A DNA stretch of 53,168 bases. It comes from Myxococcota bacterium. Its GTDB lineage: Bacteria > Myxococcota_A > Bradymonadia > UBA7976 > UBA1532. Positions within the stretch are counted from its first letter, which is position 1; each line of letters opens with the position of its first letter. Of this stretch, positions 1 to 7,883 are shown piece by piece. Position numbers and translations under genes: made by a program. The notes beneath the pieces are model-generated. The model made no database searches, was not told where the DNA came from, and was given only the letters and a program-made list of their open reading frames with translations. The stretch is from assembly GCA_018813065.1 (NCBI GenBank), contig JAHJCH010000044.1, positions 1 to 53,168 of the forward strand, written 5' to 3'.

Positions 1-2
1 AA

Positions 3-230
3 AAAAAAGAATTAATATATTTACTAAGGATTTCATCTATTATTATAAATAAAAAATTACTTACTTTAAATAATATGTCTGAATTTTTAGCTTTCGCGAA
101 TAAAAATGAAATGGACCATTTAATTAAAGGTCTTCTTTCAATGAATCTTGAAAGAATTCATGATCACGGTGGTTTGCCTGAAAATTTCCTTCTCATTTAT
201 TTAATAAAAAACTATATCAGTGAATATTAA
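3..230 (+). CDS. C-terminal end of an AT-rich hypothetical protein, cut by the window edge
   Basis: The frame is open from the window start to TAA at 228-230, giving 75 residues with no start inside that must be the true one. The last ~50 residues resemble the C-terminus of the next gene (365-1333). Both have an E-F/Y-LAF segment, a D-x-GGL segment and an L-x-Y-x-I helix in the same order and spacing. The two are therefore probably tandem paralogues. Base composition is very AT-rich, like the following genes. Function is unknown; the paralogue is predicted to be secreted. Confidence 0.55.
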   Translation, partial: KKELIYLLRISSIIINKKLLTLNNMSEFLAFANKNEMDHLIKGLLSMNLERIHDHGGLPENFLLIYLIKNYISEY

Positions 231-295
231 AATGCAAGCTATCATGATTAAATCCAAGAAAATTCGATTAGATCAACATGGGAACAAGATTGGTC

Positions 296-348
296 GTGTC
301 CAGGTAAACAACATAAACACATCGGATTTCCTCTAGACTAGAGAAATC
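296..348 (+). promoter_or_regulatory. Duplicated leader element, copy 1
   Basis: A 27-base block at 296-322 (GTGTCC-x-GGTAAACAACATA...) matches 1371-1397 with one difference. It is followed by an imperfect hairpin at 325-348, with GATTTCCTCTAG pairing to CTAGAGAAATC and one bulge. Copy 2 has a hairpin at the same place but of different sequence, so fold rather than sequence is kept. Each copy ends close upstream of a ribosome binding site. It could be a promoter/operator, an RNA leader, or a recombination repeat; the sequence does not decide which. Confidence 0.5.
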
Positions 349-364
349 AAAGAAAGGATAAATA

Positions 365-1333
365 ATGAAACGGCTTGCACAAATATTGATAGTCTATCTC
401 TATTTAATAAGCTCAATTGGGGTTGCATCAGCATCTCAACTTAAGCTTAATGTTGGAGAATCCTTGCTTTATATGGGGAATGAAAATTTACACAAAGATC
501 TAGATCTAAATTATACATTACAATTTTACATATTAAATGATGTGATTATGTATTCTTGGAATTGTTTAAGCAAACATAAAAATTTTGATCCTAATCGATA
601 TTCTAAAAGAACAGAAGATGGTATTGACGTTTTAATGACAGCGTTGTCTCTTTACTCTAACTTAAATAAGGTGATTGAATTTGATGCTGAATTTCTCAGA
701 AATTATATAAATCAAAATAAAGATTTCGGAATAGCCTTATTGAGGATCATTGGTTCTTCTAATAAAGCCATATTTGAAAATATACAGCGTGAATTTGGAG
801 AAATACAAATTGAAGATCATGCTTTAAAGATAGCTACAGATCAAATTGTCAATCTAATGATAAATTTGCCCGATAATTTCCATGACAGGATTAATTTCCT
901 GGTCGCTTTAGAAAATAAATCTAGATATAGGCCATCACCATTTGCAGGTTCGATTCTTTTATTTGAAGCGATTAGGTCTAATAATCTATTTAATGATACT
1001 GTAATTTTTATGTATGAATCTTACTTAAAAAGTAATTCTACGATTTCTAATGATGAAATTGAACAACTTGACCTCCTATTTTTCTATGCGGTTTTGATAT
1101 CTTTAGAAAAATTCGTTAATCGAATTAATATAAATGAATATCTTGCTTTCTCTAGAAAATATAATAGAGAAAGAATTGCAAAAAACACTTTAACTCTTAC
1201 TTATAACGATATGAATGATTCTGGTGGATTAGGTGAGGATCTTATTTTGGGTTACACTATCTTTAGAATCTCTCAATTTATGTCATTGGATAAAATTAGC
1301 AAAAATCCAACTTTTTTAAATCAAAAATTTTAA
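365..1333 (+). CDS. Secreted hypothetical protein, AT-rich island
   Basis: This 322-residue protein has an ATG start just after an AAGGA-type ribosome binding site at about 353. Residues 1-24 look like a Sec signal peptide: Lys-Arg, then a hydrophobic stretch, then A-S-A-S-Q. The rest is mostly helical, with no cysteine-rich or catalytic motif that I recognise. Its C-terminus resembles the truncated frame at 3-230, so it belongs to a local duplicated family. It shares a near-identical leader with the MopE-like gene downstream, which suggests coordinated expression. Codon use is extremely AT-rich compared with the GC-rich DNA after 4185. Function is unknown. Confidence 0.75.
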   Translation: MKRLAQILIVYLYLISSIGVASASQLKLNVGESLLYMGNENLHKDLDLNYTLQFYILNDVIMYSWNCLSKHKNFDPNRYSKRTEDGIDVLMTALSLYSNLNKVIEFDAEFLRNYINQNKDFGIALLRIIGSSNKAIFENIQREFGEIQIEDHALKIATDQIVNLMINLPDNFHDRINFLVALENKSRYRPSPFAGSILLFEAIRSNNLFNDTVIFMYESYLKSNSTISNDEIEQLDLLFFYAVLISLEKFVNRININEYLAFSRKYNRERIAKNTLTLTYNDMNDSGGLGEDLILGYTIFRISQFMSLDKISKNPTFLNQKF

Positions 1334-1370
1334 TTAATCCAGAGTAAATTACATAGGGATTAGATCGATT

Positions 1371-1420
1371 GTGTCCCGGTAAACAACATAAACACATTTC
1401 TGGATTAGAAAAATCCAAGA
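1371..1420 (+). promoter_or_regulatory. Duplicated leader element, copy 2
   Basis: 1371-1397 repeats 296-322 with 26 of 27 identical bases. A short GATTAGATC block also precedes both copies (266-274 and 1358-1366), at a different spacing. The hairpin here is 1399-1420 (TCTGGATT pairing with AATCCAAGA, one bulge). It lies directly upstream of the GAGGTGA ribosome binding site and GTG start of the MopE-like gene. Confidence 0.5.
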
Positions 1421-1446
1421 TTCTCTGTAGAAAGAGGTGAAACAAA

Positions 1447-3489
1447 GTGAATCATTATTATATAATAATCATTTCGGTTATTTATATGCATGGATGTGAT
1501 GTCCAGCTAAACGATTATCTAAACAATGACTCTTCTATACTTAATGAACTAATAGGCGATGCTGCAACGAACATATCAAACGAATGTATTGATAACGATT
1601 TCGATGGATATGGCAATGGTTGTTCAAAAGGATTTGACTGTGATGATTATGACCCATTTGTGAATCCAGAAATAAATGAATATTGTGATGGTATTGATAA
1701 TAATTGTAACGGCATTGTAGATGAAGGTACAGAAAAAGGTGACCCTTGTATATTTGGATATCCGGGATGTGAAATTCAAGGCCATATTGAATGTAATGGT
1801 TTTCAGCAAATATGCGTTTCAAATAATAATGTATTTGAGGTTTGTAATGGTGTAGATGATGATTGCGACAATGAAATTGATGAAGATAATCCTGATGGTG
1901 GGGGTGAATGTGATACGGGTGATTTAGGTGAATGTAATAAAGGTATTTGGACATGTGTAGTTTGTAGCCCAGAAGATATTGGGTGTATTGGTGGATCTCT
2001 TGGCTGCATCCCAATTATTCAAGTAGGTATGCAGGAAGAAGTGTGTAATGGTATTGATGATGATTGCGATGGTTTAGTTGATGAAGGCGCAGATAATAAT
2101 CCATTGACTAGCACTTGTTATACAGGTCCAAGTGGTACTTCTGGTGATGGTCTTTGTCACGATGGCCAATGGTCTTGTATCGATGGAAAATGGGGGCCTT
2201 GCATGGGTCAAGTTAGACCAACTAATGAAATATGTGATGGTGAAGATAATGACTGTGACGGTGAGATCGATGAAGGTTTCTCATTAAATCCAGAGGATTG
2301 TGTTTGCAATTCAATAGTCGATATTCAGAGAGATTGTTATACAGGCAATCCTTTAACGAATGGTATTGGTATCTGTCAATCAGGGATATCAAGCTGTATT
2401 GATAATGCAGATCCAACATCAGACACATGGGGTATTTGTGTTGGCGAAATTCTACCGATAGATGAAATTTGTGATGACGTAGATAATGATTGTGATGGTG
2501 AAATTGACGAAGATTTTGGAATAAATGAGATTTGCAGCGTTGGAACTGGCGCTTGTCGTGTAAATGGTGTTAAAACTTGCGGCTTAGAGGGTGTTGTAGT
2601 GTGTAATGCAACACCAAATTTGCCTAATCCCGAGTTATGTAATCATCTTGATGATGATTGCGATGGTATAGTTGATGACGTAGATAATTATGGTGCTTCT
2701 TGCGATGTTGGACTTGGAATTTGTCAACGATTTGGTGTCTTAGATTGTGATTATGAGTCAGGTCAATTAAAGTGCAGCATCGATCCCGGTTTACCTCAAG
2801 ATGAACTTTGCGATGGCATAGATAATGACTGTGATGGTTCTATAGATAATGGATTTACAATTGGCGAAGTTTGTACTGTTGGTGTTGGTGCTTGCGAACG
2901 ATCTGGTATTTATCAGTGCTCTTTTGATGGAACAATGGTCTGTAATGTTCAACCGGGTGGCCCTGGTGTTGAAATTTGTGATGGTATAGATAATGATTGT
3001 GATGATCAAATCGATGAGGGATTTGGTGTCGGCAATTTTTGTGTAGGTGAAGGTCAATGTGGTGAAGGTACTGTTCAATGCAAGTTGGGGAATTCAATTT
3101 GCAGCACAACTCCGGGTGGGAATGATGATATGTCAAGCGATGAAATATGTGATGGTATAGATAATGATTGTGATGGTGAAATTGATGAGAATTTTTATGA
3201 AAGCTTGGGCGAAGCTTGTGTTGATGGTTGCGGTAATGGAATTTATGAATGTAGTTCTAATCCCAATATTACTTGGCCTGTATGCAGTACAAGCCAAAAC
3301 GGATCAGTTGCTCAACTCGAAATTTGCGATGGTATAGACAATGATTGCGACTATAGTATTGATGAGGGTTTCGATATAGATGGAGATATGATTGCGGATT
3401 GCTTTGATGATGATATGGATGGAGACGGTTCGCTTAACGTGGACGACTGCGCTCCAACCGACCCAGCGATCTACACGGGTTGCCCTTGA
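1447..3489 (+). CDS. MopE-type metal-binding repeat protein, probable lipoprotein
   Basis: The protein has 680 residues. It carries about ten copies of a motif of the form EICDGIDNDCDGEIDEGF, the putative metal-binding MopE repeat common in Myxococcota and Bradymonadota surface proteins. Each copy alternates with a cysteine-containing linker. The acidic D-x-D-x-D spacing fits calcium or copper binding, and the cysteines probably form disulfides outside the cytoplasm. The GTG start is supported by GAGGTGA six bases upstream. The N-terminus is hydrophobic and ends at Gly-Cys near residue 17, a weak lipobox. The last ~25 codons are suddenly GC-rich while the body is AT-rich. The stop overlaps the start of the next gene, so the two are probably cotranscribed. 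Function is likely adhesion or surface structure. Confidence 0.85.
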   Translation: MNHYYIIIISVIYMHGCDVQLNDYLNNDSSILNELIGDAATNISNECIDNDFDGYGNGCSKGFDCDDYDPFVNPEINEYCDGIDNNCNGIVDEGTEKGDPCIFGYPGCEIQGHIECNGFQQICVSNNNVFEVCNGVDDDCDNEIDEDNPDGGGECDTGDLGECNKGIWTCVVCSPEDIGCIGGSLGCIPIIQVGMQEEVCNGIDDDCDGLVDEGADNNPLTSTCYTGPSGTSGDGLCHDGQWSCIDGKWGPCMGQVRPTNEICDGEDNDCDGEIDEGFSLNPEDCVCNSIVDIQRDCYTGNPLTNGIGICQSGISSCIDNADPTSDTWGICVGEILPIDEICDDVDNDCDGEIDEDFGINEICSVGTGACRVNGVKTCGLEGVVVCNATPNLPNPELCNHLDDDCDGIVDDVDNYGASCDVGLGICQRFGVLDCDYESGQLKCSIDPGLPQDELCDGIDNDCDGSIDNGFTIGEVCTVGVGACERSGIYQCSFDGTMVCNVQPGGPGVEICDGIDNDCDDQIDEGFGVGNFCVGEGQCGEGTVQCKLGNSICSTTPGGNDDMSSDEICDGIDNDCDGEIDENFYESLGEACVDGCGNGIYECSSNPNITWPVCSTSQNGSVAQLEICDGIDNDCDYSIDEGFDIDGDMIADCFDDDMDGDGSLNVDDCAPTDPAIYTGCP

Positions 3490-4097
3490 TTCCGCTTCGT
3501 TCCCTTCCTACCCTACTCCTCCTCTATGGCCTGCCGCTTTGGGCTCAAGAACAGCCCGTTAAGGAGGTGATTTCTTTTGGTTCGGTGGAGTTCATAACAG
3601 GCTTTAAATCTTCGAGCTTCGGCCTAGACAATACAGAAAATGGCCAAGGTTCGAAAATTATCGATAGTATCTTCGGTTTTGATTTATTCTTAGAAGATAA
3701 AATCGGTTCGAATGTTTTTTATGGAAAACATCTAAAAGCAATATGGGTACATGACCCATTTTCCATTGAGTCAGATAAAAAACGTTCTTTTGCCGAAATA
3801 GATTTGTCTCTAAGGATTAAATTTCATGTAATTAAAAATACAGATGTGAGTTTTCTTATTATGGTAGGACCATCTTTATGGTCTTCTGATGATAATCAGA
3901 CAGTAGGAATAGGTTTTGGAAGGCAAATTGGTTTAAAAACCGGCTACACATTTAATAAGTTAAAGATTTTTCTTTCTCTTATGTACTATGAAGCTGATGT
4001 AAGACCAATAAGTATTTTCTATGATAATGGGGTAGATAACCCCACGATTATGGAATTAAAAACAGGCTTATTTGGGCTTGGTTTTAGTGAAATCTAA
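3480..4097 (+). CDS. Hypothetical envelope protein, possible small beta-barrel
   Basis: The protein has about 205 residues and begins at a TTG inside the last codons of the MopE-like gene. TTG at 3486, overlapping the TGA stop, is equally possible. The start gives a clear signal peptide: Pro-Leu-Arg, a leucine run, then W-A-Q. The mature part has alternating hydrophobic/polar stretches and G-F/L-G patterns typical of outer-membrane beta-strands, but it lacks a terminal aromatic residue. The first ~75 bases are GC-rich like the end of the previous gene; the rest is AT-rich. The overlap suggests translational coupling with the MopE-like protein. Family not recognised. Confidence 0.6.
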   Translation: MPLIPLRSLPTLLLLYGLPLWAQEQPVKEVISFGSVEFITGFKSSSFGLDNTENGQGSKIIDSIFGFDLFLEDKIGSNVFYGKHLKAIWVHDPFSIESDKKRSFAEIDLSLRIKFHVIKNTDVSFLIMVGPSLWSSDDNQTVGIGFGRQIGLKTGYTFNKLKIFLSLMYYEADVRPISIFYDNGVDNPTIMELKTGLFGLGFSEI

Positions 4098-4184
4098 TTT
4101 TGAAAAGGGTAGTCCCGAAGATATAGTGATTTAGCTTTTAAGTAGATTCATTATGACGAAGATCATATTTGTTCATTCTTACTC

Positions 4185-4265
4185 CACGATCCCCTCTTCT
4201 TGGAGCGCCTAGAGTCCCAGCTCTACGCCCTCCCCCGCGCCCCCTGGGTCCGCCTGCTCAACTAA
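4185..4265 (+). pseudogene. C-terminal remnant of a GC-rich gene at the island edge
   Basis: Just where composition switches from AT-rich to GC-rich, a frame ending at TAA 4263-4265 reads as a GC3-rich protein tail (H-D-P-L-F-L-E-R-L-E-S-Q-L, ending P-W-V-R-L-L-N). Upstream the frame turns into AT-rich sequence and soon hits a stop at 4143. It looks like the end of a chromosomal gene whose front was replaced by the AT-rich block. Product not recognised. Confidence 0.4.
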
Positions 4266-4269
4266 AAAC

Positions 4270-4283
4270 ACGACACGTGTCGT
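4270..4283. promoter_or_regulatory. Perfect 14-bp palindrome, candidate operator
   Basis: ACGACACGTGTCGT is perfectly self-complementary and lies 106 bases before the DrmD-like start, in the only intergenic DNA ahead of the helicase/methylase operon. A dimeric repressor site is a reasonable guess; no regulator gene is adjacent. Confidence 0.35.
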
Positions 4284-4388
4284 AATTCCGCGCCTCGCCA
4301 GTGGCGCGATAGACCTCCCCCCCGCGATGCGCTACAACAGCGCGGACAACAGAGACCGAGAACGCACCCGACCTACCCAGGGCAAGGC

Positions 4389-7300
4389 ATGGCAACACAG
4401 CCCCTCCAAGACGGACTCCAACAGCTCACCGACGACCGACTTGACGAGCTACTGACGCGCTTTGGCATCCACAACGTGGGCAACAAAACCGCCCAAAAAG
4501 CGCGCGCGCTCAGCCAGCTCGAAAAAATGGGCCGCGCCGCCGACCTCCTGCAACTGCTACGGAGAGAAGAGCTGCTCAAGCTCTGCGCACAGCAAGACAC
4601 ACCCGCGCTGCGCACGCCGCGACAGATCATCCAACAGCTCACGCGACAAACGATCGACCCAGACACCCCCCAAGCCCCGCGCGCCGAAGACGCCCCGCCG
4701 CACATCGGCGACATCGTGCGACTACGCCAGCGCCAATACCTCGTTGAAGAGGTCATCACCCCAGACGACACCGACGAACCCCACGACCTCACCGCCGTCG
4801 AGCTGGTCTGCCTCGACGACGACGACGTAGGCGGCCGCCTCACCGTCTTTTGGGAGCTGGAGCGCGACGCGGCGATACGCCTCCACGACACCGACCGCCT
4901 GCCCATCCACAGCAGCGCCCAGCTCGACCCCCCCGAGGACTGGGGCGCCTACCTCAAGGCCGTCGAATGGGCGCGCGTCACCGCCACGCGCAGCGACCTC
5001 TTCCAAGCCCCGTTTCGCGCCGGGATACACATCCTCGATCACCAGCTCACGCCCTTAGCCAAAGCCCTGGCCCTACCCAAAACCAACCTCTTCATCGCCG
5101 ACGACGTGGGCTTGGGCAAGACCATCGAAGCGGGCCTTGTCGCCCTAGAGCTGCTGCTGCGCCAGCGCGTCGATACGATCCTGATCATCTGCCCGCCCAG
5201 CCTCACGCTCCAATGGCGCGACGAGATGCACGCCCGCTTTGGGCTCCAGTTTGAGATCTACAACCGTGAATTTGTCGCGCGCCGCCGCCGCGCGCGGGGC
5301 TTCCGCGTCAACCCTTGGGCCACGCACAACCGCTTTATCATCAGCTACCACACGCTGCGCCGCGACGAGCACCGCAACCCGCTCACACAGCATCTCGGCG
5401 AGCGCCTCAAGCGCAGCCTGCTGATCCTCGACGAAGCCCACACCATCGCCCCCGCCTCGGGCAGCGCCTACGCCGTAGACTCCCAGATCACGCGCGTGAT
5501 CCGCGACGACATCGCCCCCCGCTTTGACAACCGGCTCTTCCTCTCGGCCACGCCCCACAACGGCCACTCCAACAGCTTCAGCGCGCTCTTAGAGATCCTC
5601 GATCCCCAGCGCTTTACGCGCGGCGTCGAGCTTGACGGCCCAGACGCGCTGCGCCCGGTGATGATACGCCGCCTCAAACAAGACCTTGAGGGCATGGCGG
5701 GCCACACCTTCCCCACGCGCCGCGTCATCCAATACAGCCTTGAGCATCGCCAAGGCCACTGGTGGATGCAGGCCCCCGCGTTGGACATCGACCCCATCGA
5801 TCTCGGCGAGGCCGAGCCCTTTGAATTAGAGATGGCCGCGCAGCTCGACGCCTACACCCAGGCGATGACGCCGCAGATCACCCGCAAGGCGGGCCGCTTA
5901 GCCCTGATCACGCTCCAAAAGCGCCTGCTCTCCAGCCCGCGCGCCTTTGCCCAGACCCTGCGCAAGCACCACAACAAGCTCATGGGCGAAGCCACAGACG
6001 ATCTCCAAGAGGAGACGCCGCCGCTCCCCTTCGACGAAGACCTCTACGGCCAAGACGACGCGCGGATCGAAGCCCAAGAAGACGCCGCCGCGCTCCAAGA
6101 CAGCGCCGCGCTCCAAGACAGCGCCGACGCCATCGCGCGACGCACCCGGCTCCTCGCGCTCGCTGAGGCGCACCAATACAACCCTGACGCCCGCGCCCGC
6201 GCCCTGCTGTGGTGGATCAACACCCACCAATGCCCCGCCGCGCGCTTTGGTGGCGCCCGAGGCGACGCCGCCGCCCGCGCCTGGAGCCCGCGCCGCCTGA
6301 TCATCTTCACGGAGTACCAAAGCACGCTCAACGCCCTCAGCGCGCTCCTCGAAACCGCCATCGAAGGCACGCACAAAGCCGCGCAGCGCATCGCCATCTT
6401 CAAAGGCGGGCTAGGCGACGACAAGCGCCGGGAGATCCAAAAGCGCTTCACCGACCCCGACGACGATCTACGCATCCTGATCGCCACCGACGCCGCGCGC
6501 GAAGGGCTCAACCTCCAGGCCCAGTGCGCGGATCTGCTTCACTTCGACATCCCCTGGAACCCTGCCCGGCTGGAGCAGCGCAATGGCCGCATCGACCGCG
6601 CCATGCAGCCCTCACCGGAGGTCCGCTGCGCCTATTTCAGCTACACCCAGCGCCCCGCCGACGCCACGCTCAGCGCGCTGTTTCGCAAGCTCGACACCAT
6701 CCGCCGAGAGCTGGGCAGCCTCAGCCCGGTCTTACTCGAACGCATGGAGTCCAGCTTACGCGAGGGCATCAACGCCGACACCGCGAGGGCCATCGAACAA
6801 GCCGCGACCGCCACGCCGCGCCAGCGCCAAGCCAGCGAGGCGCTCAAGATCAACAAAGCGGTCAGCGAGGAGATCAAAAAGGCACGCGAGATCCTCGACG
6901 ACTCCCGCAAGATCATCCAGTTCAAGCCCGAGGATCTCCGCCGAGTCGTCAACATCGCGCTCAAGCGCCTGGGGGTCGATCCGCTCAAGCCCCTCACCGC
7001 GCCGCCCCAGGGCGTGGACGACGCCGACGTACTCCCCGAGCTGCCGCCGGACTGGCAAAGCACGCTTGATCCCTTGCGCGCGCCCCGCGAAGTGGACGAA
7101 CCCTACTGGGCCTGGCGGCGACGCTGCCCGCCGACCCCCGTCACCTTCACGCCGCCCGACCGCCTCACCGACAAAGTGACGCTGCTGCACCTTGAACACC
7201 CGCTGATCAAGCGACTGCTGGCCGCCTTCCGCGCCCAAGGCTTCCGCCACGACCTCAGCCACGTCACGGCCATCCAAGGCGCGCGCGCCACCCCCCACGC

Positions 7301-7880
7301 GCTGCTCATTGGCCGCCTCACGCTCTTTGGCCCCGAGGCGCGCAGGCTCCACGACCAGCTGATCTACGCCGCCGCGCCCTACCACGAAGGCGAGGGGCTG
7401 CGCGCGCCGCTGCCCTTCAACCAAGCCGACGCGCTGCGCCAAGAGCTGGACAAGGCATTGAACAAGCCCAAGTCGCCCAGCCCCAACAGCCTCACCCACA
7501 GCGCCCAGCACACGCCCCAAGCCTTCGCCGCGCTGTGGCCCATCATCCAAGCCGAGGCCAAAGCGGCGGAGCACGACGCGCGGCTTGACCTGGAGCGACG
7601 GGGCCGCATCGAAGCCGCCCAGCTCACCGTGCTGCTCCAAAACCAGCGCCGCGCCATCGAACAACGCACGCGACAGATGACCCTTGATCTGCAAGAAGAC
7701 CGCGCCCCGCGCGACGCCCGCGAGCGCCGCCAATGGGACGACGACACCAAGCACCTCCAAGACCGCCTTAAGCAGATCGCCCAAGAGATCCAAGAAGAAC
7801 CCGAGCACCTCAAGGCGCTCTACGCCACCCGCCGCGCGCGCCTCAGCCTCGTCGGCCTTGTCTGGATGTGGAGGGAATAA
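4389..7880 (+). CDS. drmD: DrmD-like SNF2-family helicase (DISARM component)
   Basis: The protein has 1163 residues. The SF2/SNF2 core shows Walker A D-D-V-G-L-G-K-T near residue 240, DEAH in L-I-L-D-E-A-H near 350, motif III S-A-T-P-H-N-G near 385, and helicase-C motifs A-A-R-E-G-L-N-L-Q and P-W-N-P-A-R-L-E-Q-R-N-G-R-I-D-R near 705-740. The N-terminal ~170 residues and the C-terminal charged helical region (about 1020-1130) flank it. Size and layout match DrmD of class 1 DISARM, which works with a large adenine methylase. The methylase gene follows after three bases, so this is an operon. DrmA, DrmB and DrmC, the DISARM core, are absent from the window. A related helicase of a two-gene restriction system is the alternative. 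Confidence 0.8.
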   Translation: MATQPLQDGLQQLTDDRLDELLTRFGIHNVGNKTAQKARALSQLEKMGRAADLLQLLRREELLKLCAQQDTPALRTPRQIIQQLTRQTIDPDTPQAPRAEDAPPHIGDIVRLRQRQYLVEEVITPDDTDEPHDLTAVELVCLDDDDVGGRLTVFWELERDAAIRLHDTDRLPIHSSAQLDPPEDWGAYLKAVEWARVTATRSDLFQAPFRAGIHILDHQLTPLAKALALPKTNLFIADDVGLGKTIEAGLVALELLLRQRVDTILIICPPSLTLQWRDEMHARFGLQFEIYNREFVARRRRARGFRVNPWATHNRFIISYHTLRRDEHRNPLTQHLGERLKRSLLILDEAHTIAPASGSAYAVDSQITRVIRDDIAPRFDNRLFLSATPHNGHSNSFSALLEILDPQRFTRGVELDGPDALRPVMIRRLKQDLEGMAGHTFPTRRVIQYSLEHRQGHWWMQAPALDIDPIDLGEAEPFELEMAAQLDAYTQAMTPQITRKAGRLALITLQKRLLSSPRAFAQTLRKHHNKLMGEATDDLQEETPPLPFDEDLYGQDDARIEAQEDAAALQDSAALQDSADAIARRTRLLALAEAHQYNPDARARALLWWINTHQCPAARFGGARGDAAARAWSPRRLIIFTEYQSTLNALSALLETAIEGTHKAAQRIAIFKGGLGDDKRREIQKRFTDPDDDLRILIATDAAREGLNLQAQCADLLHFDIPWNPARLEQRNGRIDRAMQPSPEVRCAYFSYTQRPADATLSALFRKLDTIRRELGSLSPVLLERMESSLREGINADTARAIEQAATATPRQRQASEALKINKAVSEEIKKAREILDDSRKIIQFKPEDLRRVVNIALKRLGVDPLKPLTAPPQGVDDADVLPELPPDWQSTLDPLRAPREVDEPYWAWRRRCPPTPVTFTPPDRLTDKVTLLHLEHPLIKRLLAAFRAQGFRHDLSHVTAIQGARATPHALLIGRLTLFGPEARRLHDQLIYAAAPYHEGEGLRAPLPFNQADALRQELDKALNKPKSPSPNSLTHSAQHTPQAFAALWPIIQAEAKAAEHDARLDLERRGRIEAAQLTVLLQNQRRAIEQRTRQMTLDLQEDRAPRDARERRQWDDDTKHLQDRLKQIAQEIQEEPEHLKALYATRRARLSLVGLVWMWRE

Positions 7881-7883
7881 AGC

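Noticed and set aside
1541..3136. Long minus-strand open frames across the MopE-like gene
   Set aside because: They mirror the repeated codons of the plus-strand gene, giving His/Tyr-rich nonsense with no ribosome binding sites.
3558..3600. Perfect AAGGAGGTGA inside the small envelope gene as a real start site
   Set aside because: No well-spaced in-frame start follows, and the signal peptide lies upstream of it.
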